From: Bacillus dicomae
Lineage (GTDB): Bacteria; Bacillota; Bacilli; Bacillales; Bacillaceae_G
NCBI RefSeq assembly: GCF_006494425.1
Contig: NZ_VHIV01000001.1
Span: 1 to 64,000 of the forward strand
Reading direction: 5' to 3'
DNA: 64,000 nucleotides
Part shown: positions 25,476-33,569 of the stretch, piece by piece
Position numbering within the stretch: the first letter of the stretch is position 1
Layout of the letters: every line of letters starts with the position of its first letter
Notes under the pieces: model-generated
Database searches by the model: none
What the model saw: the letters and a program-made list of their open reading frames with translations, nothing else
Told to the model about the DNA's origin: nothing
Made by a program: the position numbers and the translations under genes

Positions 25476-26237
25476 GTGAAAAAATTATGTTTCGTCATAC
25501 TATTATTTTTCATTCTACCGGTTAGTGCTTTTGCTGATACAGATCATTTAATATTAGTGAATCTTACGACAAACCAATTATCTTTTTTTGAAAATGGAAA
25601 TTATACAAGAACATTCCCCGTAACAACTGGAAGAGACCGTACACCTACGCCTGAAGGTAATTTTTGTATTATAACTAAATTTAAAAATAAAGAATACCAT
25701 CGAAAAAAAATAGCTGGGGGTGCACCGAATAATCCTCTCGGTACACGTTGGTTAGGTCTGGATAAAAAGGAGTATGCAATTCATGGGACAAATCGGGAAT
25801 GGACGATTGGAAGCCGAGAGTCGAATGGTTGTATTCGCATGCATGATCGGGATATACAATGGTTATATGATCAGGTGCAATTACAGACGAAAGTAATCAT
25901 TTCTCGCTTTCATACGAGCCCAGAATATGAAGCGAATAAGCTTGGTTACCGCGTTGTGAGCTGGAATGGTCGTAAAGTAGAAGAAGAGCAAATTGGCATG
26001 CTTACGTTAGTAGACCGTGCCGATATATATTGGCAAGAACCAAATGGGCAGTTAACGAAAGTGAAAACGGTATTGCCCAATGAAAGATATAAGGTGTATT
26101 CAAAACGAAAAAATGGAATATATTATATAGGAAACAATTTGTATATTATGGATGAAACAGGAGAAAAAATTCGTTATGAGCAAATTCCTTCTTCGACTTT
26201 AAGTAATATATATAAACGGAAATATAATGTTCCATAA
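25476..26237 (+). CDS. Exported L,D-transpeptidase (YkuD domain)
   Basis: 253 residues. A signal peptide (1-20, ending SAFA) precedes a YkuD domain with IHGTN (H103) and the catalytic SNGCIRM (C119). It forms or remodels 3-3 cross-links, or modifies spore or vegetative peptidoglycan. The C-terminal 90 residues (from about 165) form an extra domain of unknown type, rich in Tyr and Lys. It starts with GTG 25476 after AGGGGGGA; no ATG fits. Monocistronic, with a hairpin after the stop. Confidence 0.92.
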   Translation: MKKLCFVILLFFILPVSAFADTDHLILVNLTTNQLSFFENGNYTRTFPVTTGRDRTPTPEGNFCIITKFKNKEYHRKKIAGGAPNNPLGTRWLGLDKKEYAIHGTNREWTIGSRESNGCIRMHDRDIQWLYDQVQLQTKVIISRFHTSPEYEANKLGYRVVSWNGRKVEEEQIGMLTLVDRADIYWQEPNGQLTKVKTVLPNERYKVYSKRKNGIYYIGNNLYIMDETGEKIRYEQIPSSTLSNIYKRKYNVP

Positions 26238-26239
26238 TG

Positions 26240-26270
26240 GCTACCGTATTATAGACGGTAGCTTATTTCT
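26240..26270 (+). terminator. Terminator of the L,D-transpeptidase gene
   Basis: Stem GCTACCGT / ACGGTAGC followed by TTATTTCT; the T tract is weak. Confidence 0.6.
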
Positions 26271-26340
26271 ACTTCGAGTTTAACTGCAACTATTGTATTT
26301 GGCTGAATATAATACAGTACAGATAGGGGGCGGTTATATT

Positions 26341-26592
26341 ATGAAAAGTGAATTTGCTTTTAAAGTTTTCTTAGTAACGACCTGTTTATTTATCGTGTAT
26401 TTGTATGCGTTTCTCGTCTTTTCTTTTTATGTTCCATATGTTGATTTAATATTGTTTTTCGGATTTATTTGGGCGTTTGTTAAGGCAAGAGAAGGGGAGA
26501 AGAGTATATATCGGCGTATTACGTTATGTGGGACGGCCGTTCTCGTTATTTTGTACTTTTTTATTATGCATGATTTTTGGAGAGGAATGTAA
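26341..26592 (+). CDS. Small membrane protein, 83 residues
   Basis: From ATG 26341 after ATAGGGGGCGGTTATATT. Three hydrophobic stretches (about 6-26, 27-43 and 58-75) with the basic loop KAREGEKSIYRR give an integral membrane protein. Not recognised. Enclosed by the terminators at 26240 and 26592, so a single-gene unit. Confidence 0.75.
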   Translation: MKSEFAFKVFLVTTCLFIVYLYAFLVFSFYVPYVDLILFFGFIWAFVKAREGEKSIYRRITLCGTAVLVILYFFIMHDFWRGM

Positions 26593-26620
26593 AAAAGCAT
26601 ACGATCACTCGTATGCTTTT
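26592..26620. terminator. Bidirectional terminator
   Basis: Stem GCATACGA / TCGTATGC flanked by A6 and T4, between convergent genes. Confidence 0.85.
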
Positions 26621-26625
26621 CATGT

Positions 26626-26841
26626 TTAATATTTTGGTTTAAAAGTATGACAACAAGTCTCTACACTTGTTGCTACAGAGCTTTCTAGCGTCTCGTTCAT
26701 TAAAACTGCACTTGTATACGAATCATTTTCAGTTTGACCCGTTTCATCTGCATCTGGCTGAACGATAATCGCACTGGCTTGACAAAAGTTACCTTGTCCC
26801 CAAAATGAGCAATTGGAAACAGAACATTTCACTTCTGGCAT
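26626..26841 (-). CDS. DUF1540 cysteine-rich small protein
   Basis: 71 residues with the DUF1540 opening EVKCSVSNCSFWGQGNFCQASAI and the closing ETCCHTFKP. Five cysteines (C6, C11, C20 and the CC pair near residue 63) suggest a small metal-binding or disulfide-stabilised fold. AAGGAGGGGG lies before the ATG. DUF1540 proteins are frequent in Bacillus and Clostridium, often sporulation-linked, but their function is not established. Confidence 0.85.
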   Translation of the reverse strand: MPEVKCSVSNCSFWGQGNFCQASAIIVQPDADETGQTENDSYTSAVLMNETLESSVATSVETCCHTFKPKY

Positions 26842-26913
26842 AAAACCCCCTCCTTATACATTAGTTTGGAATTTTACGTCCATTTCATGTGTAGAAGGAG
26901 TTTCCTTTTCTCG

Positions 26914-27366
26914 TTATTTCTTCGTTTGCTCAAGCCATGCTTTTAATTTGTCTTCCGGTTGTTCACCACTAATACGGCTTACTTCTTTGCCATCTTTGAA
27001 ATGAATAATTGTTGGAGTTCCTTTAATTTTATATTCATCCCAAGGAGCATCTAGTTTTTCAATATCCATAACTTTCATATCAACGTTCAAGTCTTTAGCC
27101 ATTGGTACTACGACAGGAGATAGCTTTTGACAATGAACGCAAGATGTTTGATAAAAGTATACTGTTTCTTCTTTTTTCTCTTTTAAATTCTTTTGAAGAT
27201 CTGAAAGAGAGATTTTATTTGTATAGTAGTCAGGGCCACTTGTCTTACTATCAGTAGCATTATCAATTTTTTGGCTAGTAGCATTTTTTTCTTCCATTTG
27301 TGTGACAGCGAAAATGGCTGCAAACAGGGCGATAATAATACCGCCAAATATAAGCATTTTTTTCAT
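26914..27366 (-). CDS. Membrane-anchored thioredoxin-like protein (BdbA/ResA type)
   Basis: 150 residues. An N-terminal membrane anchor (4-22) precedes an extracytoplasmic thioredoxin fold with active site C76-V-H-C79 and the cis-Pro GTPT loop. It is read 12 bases after bdbC and so is probably the thiol partner that BdbC oxidises, or a second redox protein in the same route. AAGGAG lies eight bases before the ATG. Assignment to BdbA rather than BdbD is uncertain; it lacks the alpha-helical insertion expected of a full DsbA fold. Confidence 0.85.
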   Translation of the reverse strand: MKKMLIFGGIIIALFAAIFAVTQMEEKNATSQKIDNATDSKTSGPDYYTNKISLSDLQKNLKEKKEETVYFYQTSCVHCQKLSPVVVPMAKDLNVDMKVMDIEKLDAPWDEYKIKGTPTIIHFKDGKEVSRISGEQPEDKLKAWLEQTKK

Positions 27367-27378
27367 TCTTTCATCTCC

Positions 27379-27798
27379 TTATTTGTTTTTTATTACAATA
27401 AAACTACATACAGCGATTGTAATAAAGCCGATAAGTGCTAAAAACGGGATTGTCACAAAGCCGAACCAGTTTATGTATTCTCCCGTACATGGTACACGGC
27501 CGCAAGCCGCCCCTGCAGCTGAAAATGCTGCGACTTTTTGAATTGCATAGTGATATAAAGAAATACAAGCACCAATACTTGCGATTGGTAAAGAATAACT
27601 TGCGATGCGATAGTCTTTCTTTGCTACAGCGATACCAAGCCATAAAACGAATGGATACATAAAAATACGTTGATACCAACAAAGGACACAAGGTTCAAAT
27701 TTCATGATTTCGGAAAAGTATAGACTTCCTAGTGTAGCGATAAAAGAAGCTCCCCACGCGGTAAGTAAAGCATATTCTTGCTTTTTTTCTCGTCCCAT
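27379..27798 (-). CDS. bdbC: Thiol-disulfide oxidoreductase BdbC (DsbB family)
   Basis: 139 residues, four membrane helices, quinone-linked disulfide generator. It has the DsbB-type first pair C37-V-L-C40 within EPCVLCWYQR and the second pair C99/C104 (CGRVPC). It reoxidises extracytoplasmic thiol oxidases such as BdbD. First gene of a two-gene minus-strand operon with the thioredoxin-like gene. AGAGAGG precedes the ATG. Confidence 0.93.
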   Translation of the reverse strand: MGREKKQEYALLTAWGASFIATLGSLYFSEIMKFEPCVLCWYQRIFMYPFVLWLGIAVAKKDYRIASYSLPIASIGACISLYHYAIQKVAAFSAAGAACGRVPCTGEYINWFGFVTIPFLALIGFITIAVCSFIVIKNK

Positions 27799-27824
27799 AT
27801 TTTATACCTCTCTTATAATAGTTA

Positions 27825-27843
27825 CATACTAAATTATAGTATG
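27825..27843. promoter_or_regulatory. Inverted repeat over the bdbC -10 region
   Basis: CATACTA-5 nt-TAGTATG, seven-base perfect arms. On the minus strand the centre forms TATAAT, so a repressor bound here would block the bdbC promoter. Confidence 0.4.
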
Positions 27844-27875
27844 AAGTGGCACAGAAAAGAAAGAAAAAATATGTT

Positions 27876-27914
27876 TATCAATAAAAGTTTTATAAGGGGA
27901 AACTTTTATTGATA
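27876..27914. repeat. 15-bp perfect inverted repeat upstream of bdbC
   Basis: Arms 27876-27890 and 27900-27914 (TATCAATAAAAGTTT and its complement) around a 9-nt loop. There is no T run on either strand at the right place for a terminator, so an operator or an RNA hairpin is possible. Confidence 0.6.
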
Positions 27915-27928
27915 TCGATATTTAAAAA

Positions 27929-27957
27929 AGCGCCATCCCCCTGAAGAGAATAGCGCT
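27929..27957 (-). terminator. Weak terminator after the YhdB-like gene
   Basis: Read on the minus strand, AGCGC / GCGCT closes a large loop followed by TTTTTT. Only five pairs are clear. Confidence 0.35.
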
Positions 27958-27962
27958 ATATT

Positions 27963-28211
27963 TTACATTTGAATTTGCTCTACTTCTTCTATATGTGACT
28001 TTTGGGATGCGTGGTCAATATATTGAAATAAGAGCTGCAATTGTTTATCAACTTCTGGTAGTTCTTTACTGTATTGATAAGCGTATAAAAAATGTTCAAT
28101 ACGCTTAGAAAATAATTGATCGTTCGTTTGAACCATGAGAACGAGTAATTTATCCCAATTACAGCAATACGTGTAATAGAGAGCTTTATCATAGTCGTTA
28201 TATGTTTGCAC
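27963..28211 (-). CDS. YhdB-like small protein
   Basis: 82 residues, soluble. The sequence YNDYDKALYYTYCCNWDKLLVLMVQTNDQLFSKRIEHFLYAYQ resembles what I recall of B. subtilis YhdB, a conserved Bacillus protein of unknown function. GTG start after TAAGGAGGG. Helical, probably an adaptor-like bundle; monocistronic. Confidence 0.7.
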   Translation of the reverse strand: MQTYNDYDKALYYTYCCNWDKLLVLMVQTNDQLFSKRIEHFLYAYQYSKELPEVDKQLQLLFQYIDHASQKSHIEEVEQIQM

Positions 28212-28304
28212 TGTGTACCCTCCTTACCGAGAGTTATATATAGTGTGTGACAAGTAAGGGGAAATACACTTGAAAGAATTTGTTAAGAAAAAAAGCGAAT
28301 GAAA

Positions 28305-28331
28305 AGAAAAACGAGGGGTTTCCTCGTTTTT
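28305..28331 (-). terminator. Terminator of the PCYCGC lipoprotein gene
   Basis: Stem AAAACGAGG / CCTCGTTTT overlapping the stop codon; T-rich on the minus strand. Confidence 0.75.
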
Positions 28332-28839
28332 AAGCTTTTGGCATTGGAGTTGGTGTTGGTTTTCCATACCCTTCTTTATACTTATTGTCAATATAGTTGC
28401 GAATTTCCAGCGTTGATTTTCCTTTTTGTTTCATCGAAGCAGATTCAACAGCGATTTCTAAGCAATTGACGCAAGTCGTTGCATGGGAATCCCAAACAAC
28501 TTCACCATTCTTTTTAATTTCACGAATAAAGCAGTTTTTATTATTTTTATGTCCTACACTTTCACCGCAACCGCAGTAACATGGAATCCAATCTAATAGC
28601 TCTGCATTTTGTCCAGCGACAGTGTAGATATCTTTCATTTGTGGATCAAGCTTGTCTAGGAAGGTAGGAAGTGTGTCGACTCCTTTTGTTTTTTCTTGAA
28701 TGTCAGCTTGCTGAGTGTGCGTGGCGTGGTCATGCTCTTCTTTTGATTCAGATGATTTTTTTTCATTTGTACTAGTAGCTCCGCATCCAGCAAGAATTAA
28801 ACTCAGTACTGCAAGTAAAGAAAATACATATTTCTTCAT
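28330..28839 (-). CDS. PCYCGC-motif lipoprotein
   Basis: 169 residues. The lipoprotein signal ends LILAG-C (Cys19). A His/Glu-rich linker (EEHDHATHTQQ) is followed by PCYCGCGESVGHKNNKNCF and a CVNC pair, the hallmark of the PCYCGC family found in Bacillus. The six clustered Cys and nearby His suggest a metal-binding or redox role outside the membrane. AAAGGGGACAAGCGT precedes the ATG. It lies near, but not in an operon with, the BdbC/thioredoxin pair. Function is not established. Confidence 0.88.
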   Translation of the reverse strand: MKKYVFSLLAVLSLILAGCGATSTNEKKSSESKEEHDHATHTQQADIQEKTKGVDTLPTFLDKLDPQMKDIYTVAGQNAELLDWIPCYCGCGESVGHKNNKNCFIREIKKNGEVVWDSHATTCVNCLEIAVESASMKQKGKSTLEIRNYIDNKYKEGYGKPTPTPMPKA

Positions 28840-28884
28840 ACGCTTGTCCCCTTTACAAATGTATTAATCAAATTGTATCAGAGA

Positions 28885-29994
28885 TTACGGTGTGTCGGGT
28901 GAAGATTTTTTTGACCGATTTTTGAAATGCCATCGTAGTGAATGGAATAGAAATAAAATCGGGATATAAGCGTATACAATATATAAGCCAGCTTGAGAAA
29001 GCACTGTATTTAATGTATTGATACTTTCGCGGTTTGTGAAAAATAATGAAGCTATAAAGACGATGGAAATAAAAAATGGTAATGTAAATTTAAATGAAAT
29101 ATGAAAGGAACGCTTCATCGTTTGGCATGATGACCAAATGGTTAAACAAAGGTTTGGCAAAATAATTAAAAACCAAACGAAAATAATAATGTATTCAAAG
29201 CGTTGAATGAAAGGGACTTTAATTATTTTTAGCATCGTTAAAGTAGGCCATATAGTACGATTTAGTTGTCCCTCGCTATAATACATAAAGGACACGATGG
29301 CTAAAACTACATAAATTAAGGTACTAAAAACAATTCCTGCATGGGCCCATCTTTTTAAAGATTTTCCTTTTTCAATAAATGGATAGAAGATAAGGATTGT
29401 TTCAAAACCGAGAAATTCTAATGCGGATTGTTTTGCCGATATAAGTATGTCAAAAGGTGAATGTGTAAAGACGGGTAAAATATTACGGAAATGTGCATAT
29501 TTCATTGGATAAATTAAAAAGAATATAACGAAAAGAGGGAGAATGACTCCCCAAAAGCATATTCCTGTCACTGAGCGAAATCCACCTTTTATAATGTAGC
29601 AAGTCACTAATAAAAACATAAGGGTAAGTTTCCATAATTTAATGGTAGGGAAAATCCAAACTTGTATTACTTCCATATATGTACGAAGAACAGTAAGGCA
29701 AAATAATAAGCAATAAAGAGTAAAAATTACAGAAAATATGGATCCAAACCACTTTCCAAAGCTTGTTGTATGAATGCTAATTAAATCTCCGTCTTTTTCA
29801 AGCATTTTTAACATACAAAACAGTACAATATGAGTTGCAATCCCGGCAATAATAAGAGAGATCCAAGCATCATAACCTGCATTTTTTAAAATTACACGTT
29901 GATATCCGAGAATTCCTATTCCGATTTGAAGAGAATGCAGTAAAATAAATGCAAAATATGGAGAGACTGTTTTTGTTTTATTCATTGTATTCAT
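28885..29994 (-). CDS. Spore germinant receptor B subunit (GerAB family)
   Basis: 369-residue, ten-helix APC-superfamily permease-like subunit of a GerA-type germinant receptor in the inner spore membrane. The family pattern 'LHSLQIGIGILGYQR' at helix 1 and 'GFETILIFYPFIEK' midway are kept. It is the last gene of an A-C-B operon; GAGGTGA lies in the 16-base gap after GerAC. The B subunit contributes to ligand recognition. The location and A-C-B order fit the operon called gerR in B. cereus ATCC 14579, but that name is from memory of locus position only. Confidence 0.9.
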   Translation of the reverse strand: MNTMNKTKTVSPYFAFILLHSLQIGIGILGYQRVILKNAGYDAWISLIIAGIATHIVLFCMLKMLEKDGDLISIHTTSFGKWFGSIFSVIFTLYCLLFCLTVLRTYMEVIQVWIFPTIKLWKLTLMFLLVTCYIIKGGFRSVTGICFWGVILPLFVIFFLIYPMKYAHFRNILPVFTHSPFDILISAKQSALEFLGFETILIFYPFIEKGKSLKRWAHAGIVFSTLIYVVLAIVSFMYYSEGQLNRTIWPTLTMLKIIKVPFIQRFEYIIIFVWFLIILPNLCLTIWSSCQTMKRSFHISFKFTLPFFISIVFIASLFFTNRESINTLNTVLSQAGLYIVYAYIPILFLFHSLRWHFKNRSKKSSPDTP

Positions 29995-30010
29995 TGCTTA
30001 TTTCACCTCA

Positions 30011-31093
30011 CTATTCCCCGATTCCGGATTGAACAATATTAATATCTAAATTTACATCTACAGCTATATTTTGATACATATTTCGAATTTGTTTTATATT
30101 CCATTTTCTCGTATGGCTTCTAATTTCATCGCGTATTCCTAAAGGGTCAATTTCCTTTTCTTGAAATTGCTTGATTAACCCTTCACAGTCTTTTTCAACA
30201 TTTTGCTCAATTTGTTTTTTTATATAATTGATATTTGTTTTTTTTCTTAAATCAATCCAATTAGGAGAGTTTTTAATTAATCCATCTAATTTCAAATTAA
30301 TTTTTACTTTTGGTATGTCTCCAGTTTGATCTATATCATATTTACTTTTCCCAGCTAAATCTTGTATGACAACCATACCTTTATGTTTATTCTTTTTTAT
30401 CGCTGCTTCGTAACGTCCATTTTTCGTAGGATTAATAAGTAATTTTGTTAAAACAGAGTGTCTTTTATCTGTATACATGACTACTTTATCGTCTTTTAAA
30501 AAAGCAAGTCCTTTAACAACGACAGAATGTTTAGCGTCTGTTTTAATATATGGGACATAGGCATCACATACAGAAGAATAGTAATTATATAAAAAAACGT
30601 TCAATGAAGTTTGTGGAATGTTCTCATTTCGTATATTTTGCTCGAGTAAATCAACAATGGATAATGAACCATTCTGTTTTCCATGATTTAAAAGATCTTC
30701 GGCTGATCCATCTACAATTGCTAGTTGTACATCACGCCCGATATTTGGGTCACGTTGTAAGTTGGTAATAATTTCTCCCATTCCTCGTTCTCCTAGAGCC
30801 TTTCCAAATAAGACGACACGCATTTGACCTACAACAACATTGTGAGGAGATTTCGCATTTAATCGTGAAGCAATAGTTTCAAGTGAACGGGCTGATGTTG
30901 ATTGGGTTTCTGGTTTAGACTTTACACCATGTGTATACTCTGGAAATAAGATAGTTCCTTGGAATCTTTTGTTTTTTGTGATGTCAAATCCAGCGACATG
31001 AATAATACGCTGCGCATCCACTATATACGTTTGTGTACAGCCGGTTTGTAGAAAAAAGAAGATAATGGTAAGGTGCAATAAGAATTTTTTCAT
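30011..31093 (-). CDS. Spore germinant receptor C subunit, lipoprotein (GerAC family)
   Basis: 360-residue lipoprotein with lipobox FLQTG-C (Cys19), then VDAQRIIHVAGFDI, QTQSTSARSLETIASRLN-like and VVGQMRVVLFGKALGERG blocks of the Ger(x)C family. It is anchored to the outer face of the inner spore membrane. It overlaps GerAA by four bases (ATGA) and is followed by GerAB. Confidence 0.93.
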   Translation of the reverse strand: MKKFLLHLTIIFFFLQTGCTQTYIVDAQRIIHVAGFDITKNKRFQGTILFPEYTHGVKSKPETQSTSARSLETIASRLNAKSPHNVVVGQMRVVLFGKALGERGMGEIITNLQRDPNIGRDVQLAIVDGSAEDLLNHGKQNGSLSIVDLLEQNIRNENIPQTSLNVFLYNYYSSVCDAYVPYIKTDAKHSVVVKGLAFLKDDKVVMYTDKRHSVLTKLLINPTKNGRYEAAIKKNKHKGMVVIQDLAGKSKYDIDQTGDIPKVKINLKLDGLIKNSPNWIDLRKKTNINYIKKQIEQNVEKDCEGLIKQFQEKEIDPLGIRDEIRSHTRKWNIKQIRNMYQNIAVDVNLDINIVQSGIGE

Positions 31094-32607
31094 TCACCAT
31101 CACCATCACGTTTTTGCTTCGCTTTGTTTGGATTATAGCGCCATTTAGATTTTGGTCTAAGAAAAGAAGGCCTTTGTGCCGTTTGACTAAATGGTAAGCG
31201 GAGAAAACTTTCTGCTGCACCTAAACCACGAAATGGATATAAAGGTAATAAATAAGGTGATCCAAGTGACTTTAATTTAATTAAATGAGCTAAAATAAAT
31301 ACAAATCCGACAATAAGACCTAATCCTCCGAATGCACCGGCTAAAAGAATAAGTGGAAATCGTAACAAACGGATAGTAGAAGACATTTTTACAGTCGGTG
31401 TTGTGAAAGATGCAAGGGCAGATAAAGCAACTGCAATTAATAAGATCGTACTCGTTAAAGCAGCTTCAACAGATGCTTGCCCAATTACAATTCCACCAAC
31501 AATCCCAATCGTTTGTCCGACTTTTGTCGGTAAACGTGCTCCCGCTTCACGCAGCAATTCGATTGTAATTTCTAAAAAAAGTGCTTCTAGAATAGGCGGG
31601 AAAGGTACGTTAGCTCTCGAGAAAATAATAGGGCCTAGTAAGTCGGCAGGAATCATTTGATAATGATATGTTAAAGCTGCTGTATAAATGGCAGAGGAAA
31701 AAAGAGAAAATATAGCCCCGAAAAAACGAATGATACGAAAGAATGAACCAATCATCCACGGTAAATAATAGTCCTCTGGCGAAATGAAAAAATCTAGTAA
31801 CGTTGTTGGGCCTGATAAAGCATAGGGAGAGCCATCTGTTAAAATTAAAACTTCCCCGCTAATTAATGCAAATATTGCTCGATCTAATCGTTCTGTAGGT
31901 AGTAGAACAGGAAAAGGTGAATTGCTATTATCACTAATAAATTGCTCAATCATAGTCGCATCAAACGGGACATCAAAGTCAATGTCTTCTAGCCGTTGTA
32001 TTGCGGTGTTGATAAATTGTTCGTTTGTAACTCCTTCTATATAAGCAACTGCTACTTTCGTTTTTGACATAGATCCGACGGTAACTTCTTTAAAAATGAG
32101 TTGCTCTGTTACGATATTTCGGCGTAATAAGTGTATATTTGTATCAAGGTTTTCAACGAAACCAACTTTAGGACCAATTACACTATACTCATTTTCTGTG
32201 TCATTATATAACCGTTTTCCTAAAACGGTACTCTCTGCACGAATTAAGGCATATTGATCAGGATTCGAATTGCTTTTTAAACGTATTAATATATATCCAC
32301 CTAATAATTTTTCGCGAATATCATTAATAGAAGGAGAGGTAATGATATCTTCAATAGACACAATATTATATAAATCAGAGATATTTTGAATGTGTTCTGC
32401 CTTCTTTTTTATAGGAGTTAAAATAAATTGTTTAATAATAAGTGCTTCCACGACAGATTTATAATAAAACAAGCATAACGTTTCATCTTCAAGTATGTTA
32501 TAAGAAACAAAGTCGGTAGATTCTTTCATGGTGTATATAAATTCTGGAATAGAACAAATTGTTTTTGTAGTAGTCTTTTTAGATTTTTTAGATGATAAAC
32601 GAAACAT
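31090..32607 (-). CDS. Spore germinant receptor A subunit (GerAA family)
   Basis: 505-residue A subunit. A large N-terminal cytosolic domain is followed by five to six membrane helices with the family blocks DGSPYALSGPTTLLDFFISPEDYY, FPPILEALFLEITIELLREAGARLPTKVGQTIGIVGGIVIGQA and a basic C-terminal tail. ATG 32607 follows TAGGGGTGAGAAA; the earlier ATG at 32631 lies before that site. In GerA receptors this subunit forms the oligomeric nutrient-gated channel. First gene of the operon, which would be read in the forespore under sigma G. Confidence 0.93.
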   Translation of the reverse strand: MFRLSSKKSKKTTTKTICSIPEFIYTMKESTDFVSYNILEDETLCLFYYKSVVEALIIKQFILTPIKKKAEHIQNISDLYNIVSIEDIITSPSINDIREKLLGGYILIRLKSNSNPDQYALIRAESTVLGKRLYNDTENEYSVIGPKVGFVENLDTNIHLLRRNIVTEQLIFKEVTVGSMSKTKVAVAYIEGVTNEQFINTAIQRLEDIDFDVPFDATMIEQFISDNSNSPFPVLLPTERLDRAIFALISGEVLILTDGSPYALSGPTTLLDFFISPEDYYLPWMIGSFFRIIRFFGAIFSLFSSAIYTAALTYHYQMIPADLLGPIIFSRANVPFPPILEALFLEITIELLREAGARLPTKVGQTIGIVGGIVIGQASVEAALTSTILLIAVALSALASFTTPTVKMSSTIRLLRFPLILLAGAFGGLGLIVGFVFILAHLIKLKSLGSPYLLPLYPFRGLGAAESFLRLPFSQTAQRPSFLRPKSKWRYNPNKAKQKRDGDGE

Positions 32608-32692
32608 TTTCTCACCCCTAACATATATCATTTACTTGTGTTAGTTTTTGGGAAAGACGGGAATTTATACTTGAAAATTGAAAGTTCATAAA

Positions 32693-32727
32693 GAAAAGGA
32701 AGAGTATTGAAAATCTCTTCCTTTTTG
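32693..32727 (-). terminator. Terminator of the secreted-protein gene
   Basis: Stem AAAGGAAGAG / CTCTTCCTTT with flanking A/T runs, just after the 32733 stop on the minus strand. Confidence 0.85.
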
Positions 32728-32732
32728 GTGTA

Positions 32733-33329
32733 TTAATTTGTTTTCTTTTCCTTAATCGACTTTACTAATTTGATCATTTCTGCTCGTATATCTTCTTTTT
32801 TTACATTTAATTTTTCAGCAATTTGTTTAATATCCATTCCGTCTTTTTTCATTTTTAGTACATCATCAAGGGGGGTATTACTTTTTTGAGAGATGATTGT
32901 TAATACTGTGAGCTGACGTAATCCGATATTATATTCTTTCATTTTTTGTTTTAGCCCGTCTGGTGTGGATTTTTGCATATTTGCTAATTCTTGCAGTAGT
33001 GCTTTTTTTGTTTCTTTATTCATATGATGCTTTTTCAATTTACTTGGATCTACACCGAAATGCTTTGCTGTTGTCTCCCAAGATTTATTTTGTTTATAGT
33101 AAGCTAAAACGTCTTTTATTTCTTTTTTACTCATTTTTGCAATGTGGGCAGCTTTCCAAATTTCATGTTTGTTATAGCCGAGTTTTTCGAGCGACTGCAT
33201 TTCTGCTTCTGAAATAGGCTTATGATGATGGAATGTTACTTCTTTTTGTGTGGCAGCGGAAGCGGGGAAGATAGATATCCCGCATAATAATGCTACCATA
33301 GTCATACTTACTGCGATTTTTTTGTACAT
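32733..33329 (-). CDS. Secreted helical protein of unknown function
   Basis: 198 residues from ATG 33329 after AGGAGGAGTTTAT. A clear signal peptide (1-25, FPASA-A) is followed by a Lys-rich, all-helical mature part with repeated short motifs of the form 'LGYNKHEIWKAAHIAKMSKKEIKDVL', 'HFGVDPSKLKK', 'KKDGMDIKQIAEKLNVKKEDI'. These look like three or four helix-turn-helix-like repeats. I do not recognise a named family. Monocistronic between the ger operon and the nitroreductase; a spore or surface role is only guesswork. Confidence 0.8.
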   Translation of the reverse strand: MYKKIAVSMTMVALLCGISIFPASAATQKEVTFHHHKPISEAEMQSLEKLGYNKHEIWKAAHIAKMSKKEIKDVLAYYKQNKSWETTAKHFGVDPSKLKKHHMNKETKKALLQELANMQKSTPDGLKQKMKEYNIGLRQLTVLTIISQKSNTPLDDVLKMKKDGMDIKQIAEKLNVKKEDIRAEMIKLVKSIKEKKTN

Positions 33330-33468
33330 ATAAACTCCTCCTAGATGGATAATGTGGAAAGCTTTACACATATCATTTCCATAAAATGTGAAAAACTTGT
33401 GAGCAAGCTAAGTTTTTTTATTCACAAGATGATGAAATGATATTTTAAAAGTTTTCCAACATAAAACA

Positions 33469-33498
33469 TTGATTAATAGTAAAAAACTAGGGTATAAT
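33469..33498 (+). promoter_or_regulatory. Sigma-A promoter of the nitroreductase gene
   Basis: TTGATT (33469-33474), 18-bp spacer, TATAAT (33493-33498). Confidence 0.65.
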
Positions 33499-33504
33499 CG
33501 AAAT

Positions 33505-33519
33505 TGAAAATCAATATCA
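33505..33519 (+). promoter_or_regulatory. Candidate Fur box
   Basis: TGAAAATCAATATCA matches the 7-1-7 Fur consensus TGATAATNATTATCA at 13 of 15 positions and covers the predicted transcription start just after the -10 box. Confidence 0.55.
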
Positions 33520-33569
33520 ATGCTAAAAATAATCTTATACATATAGATAAAAATAAGGGAGAGAAAAAT

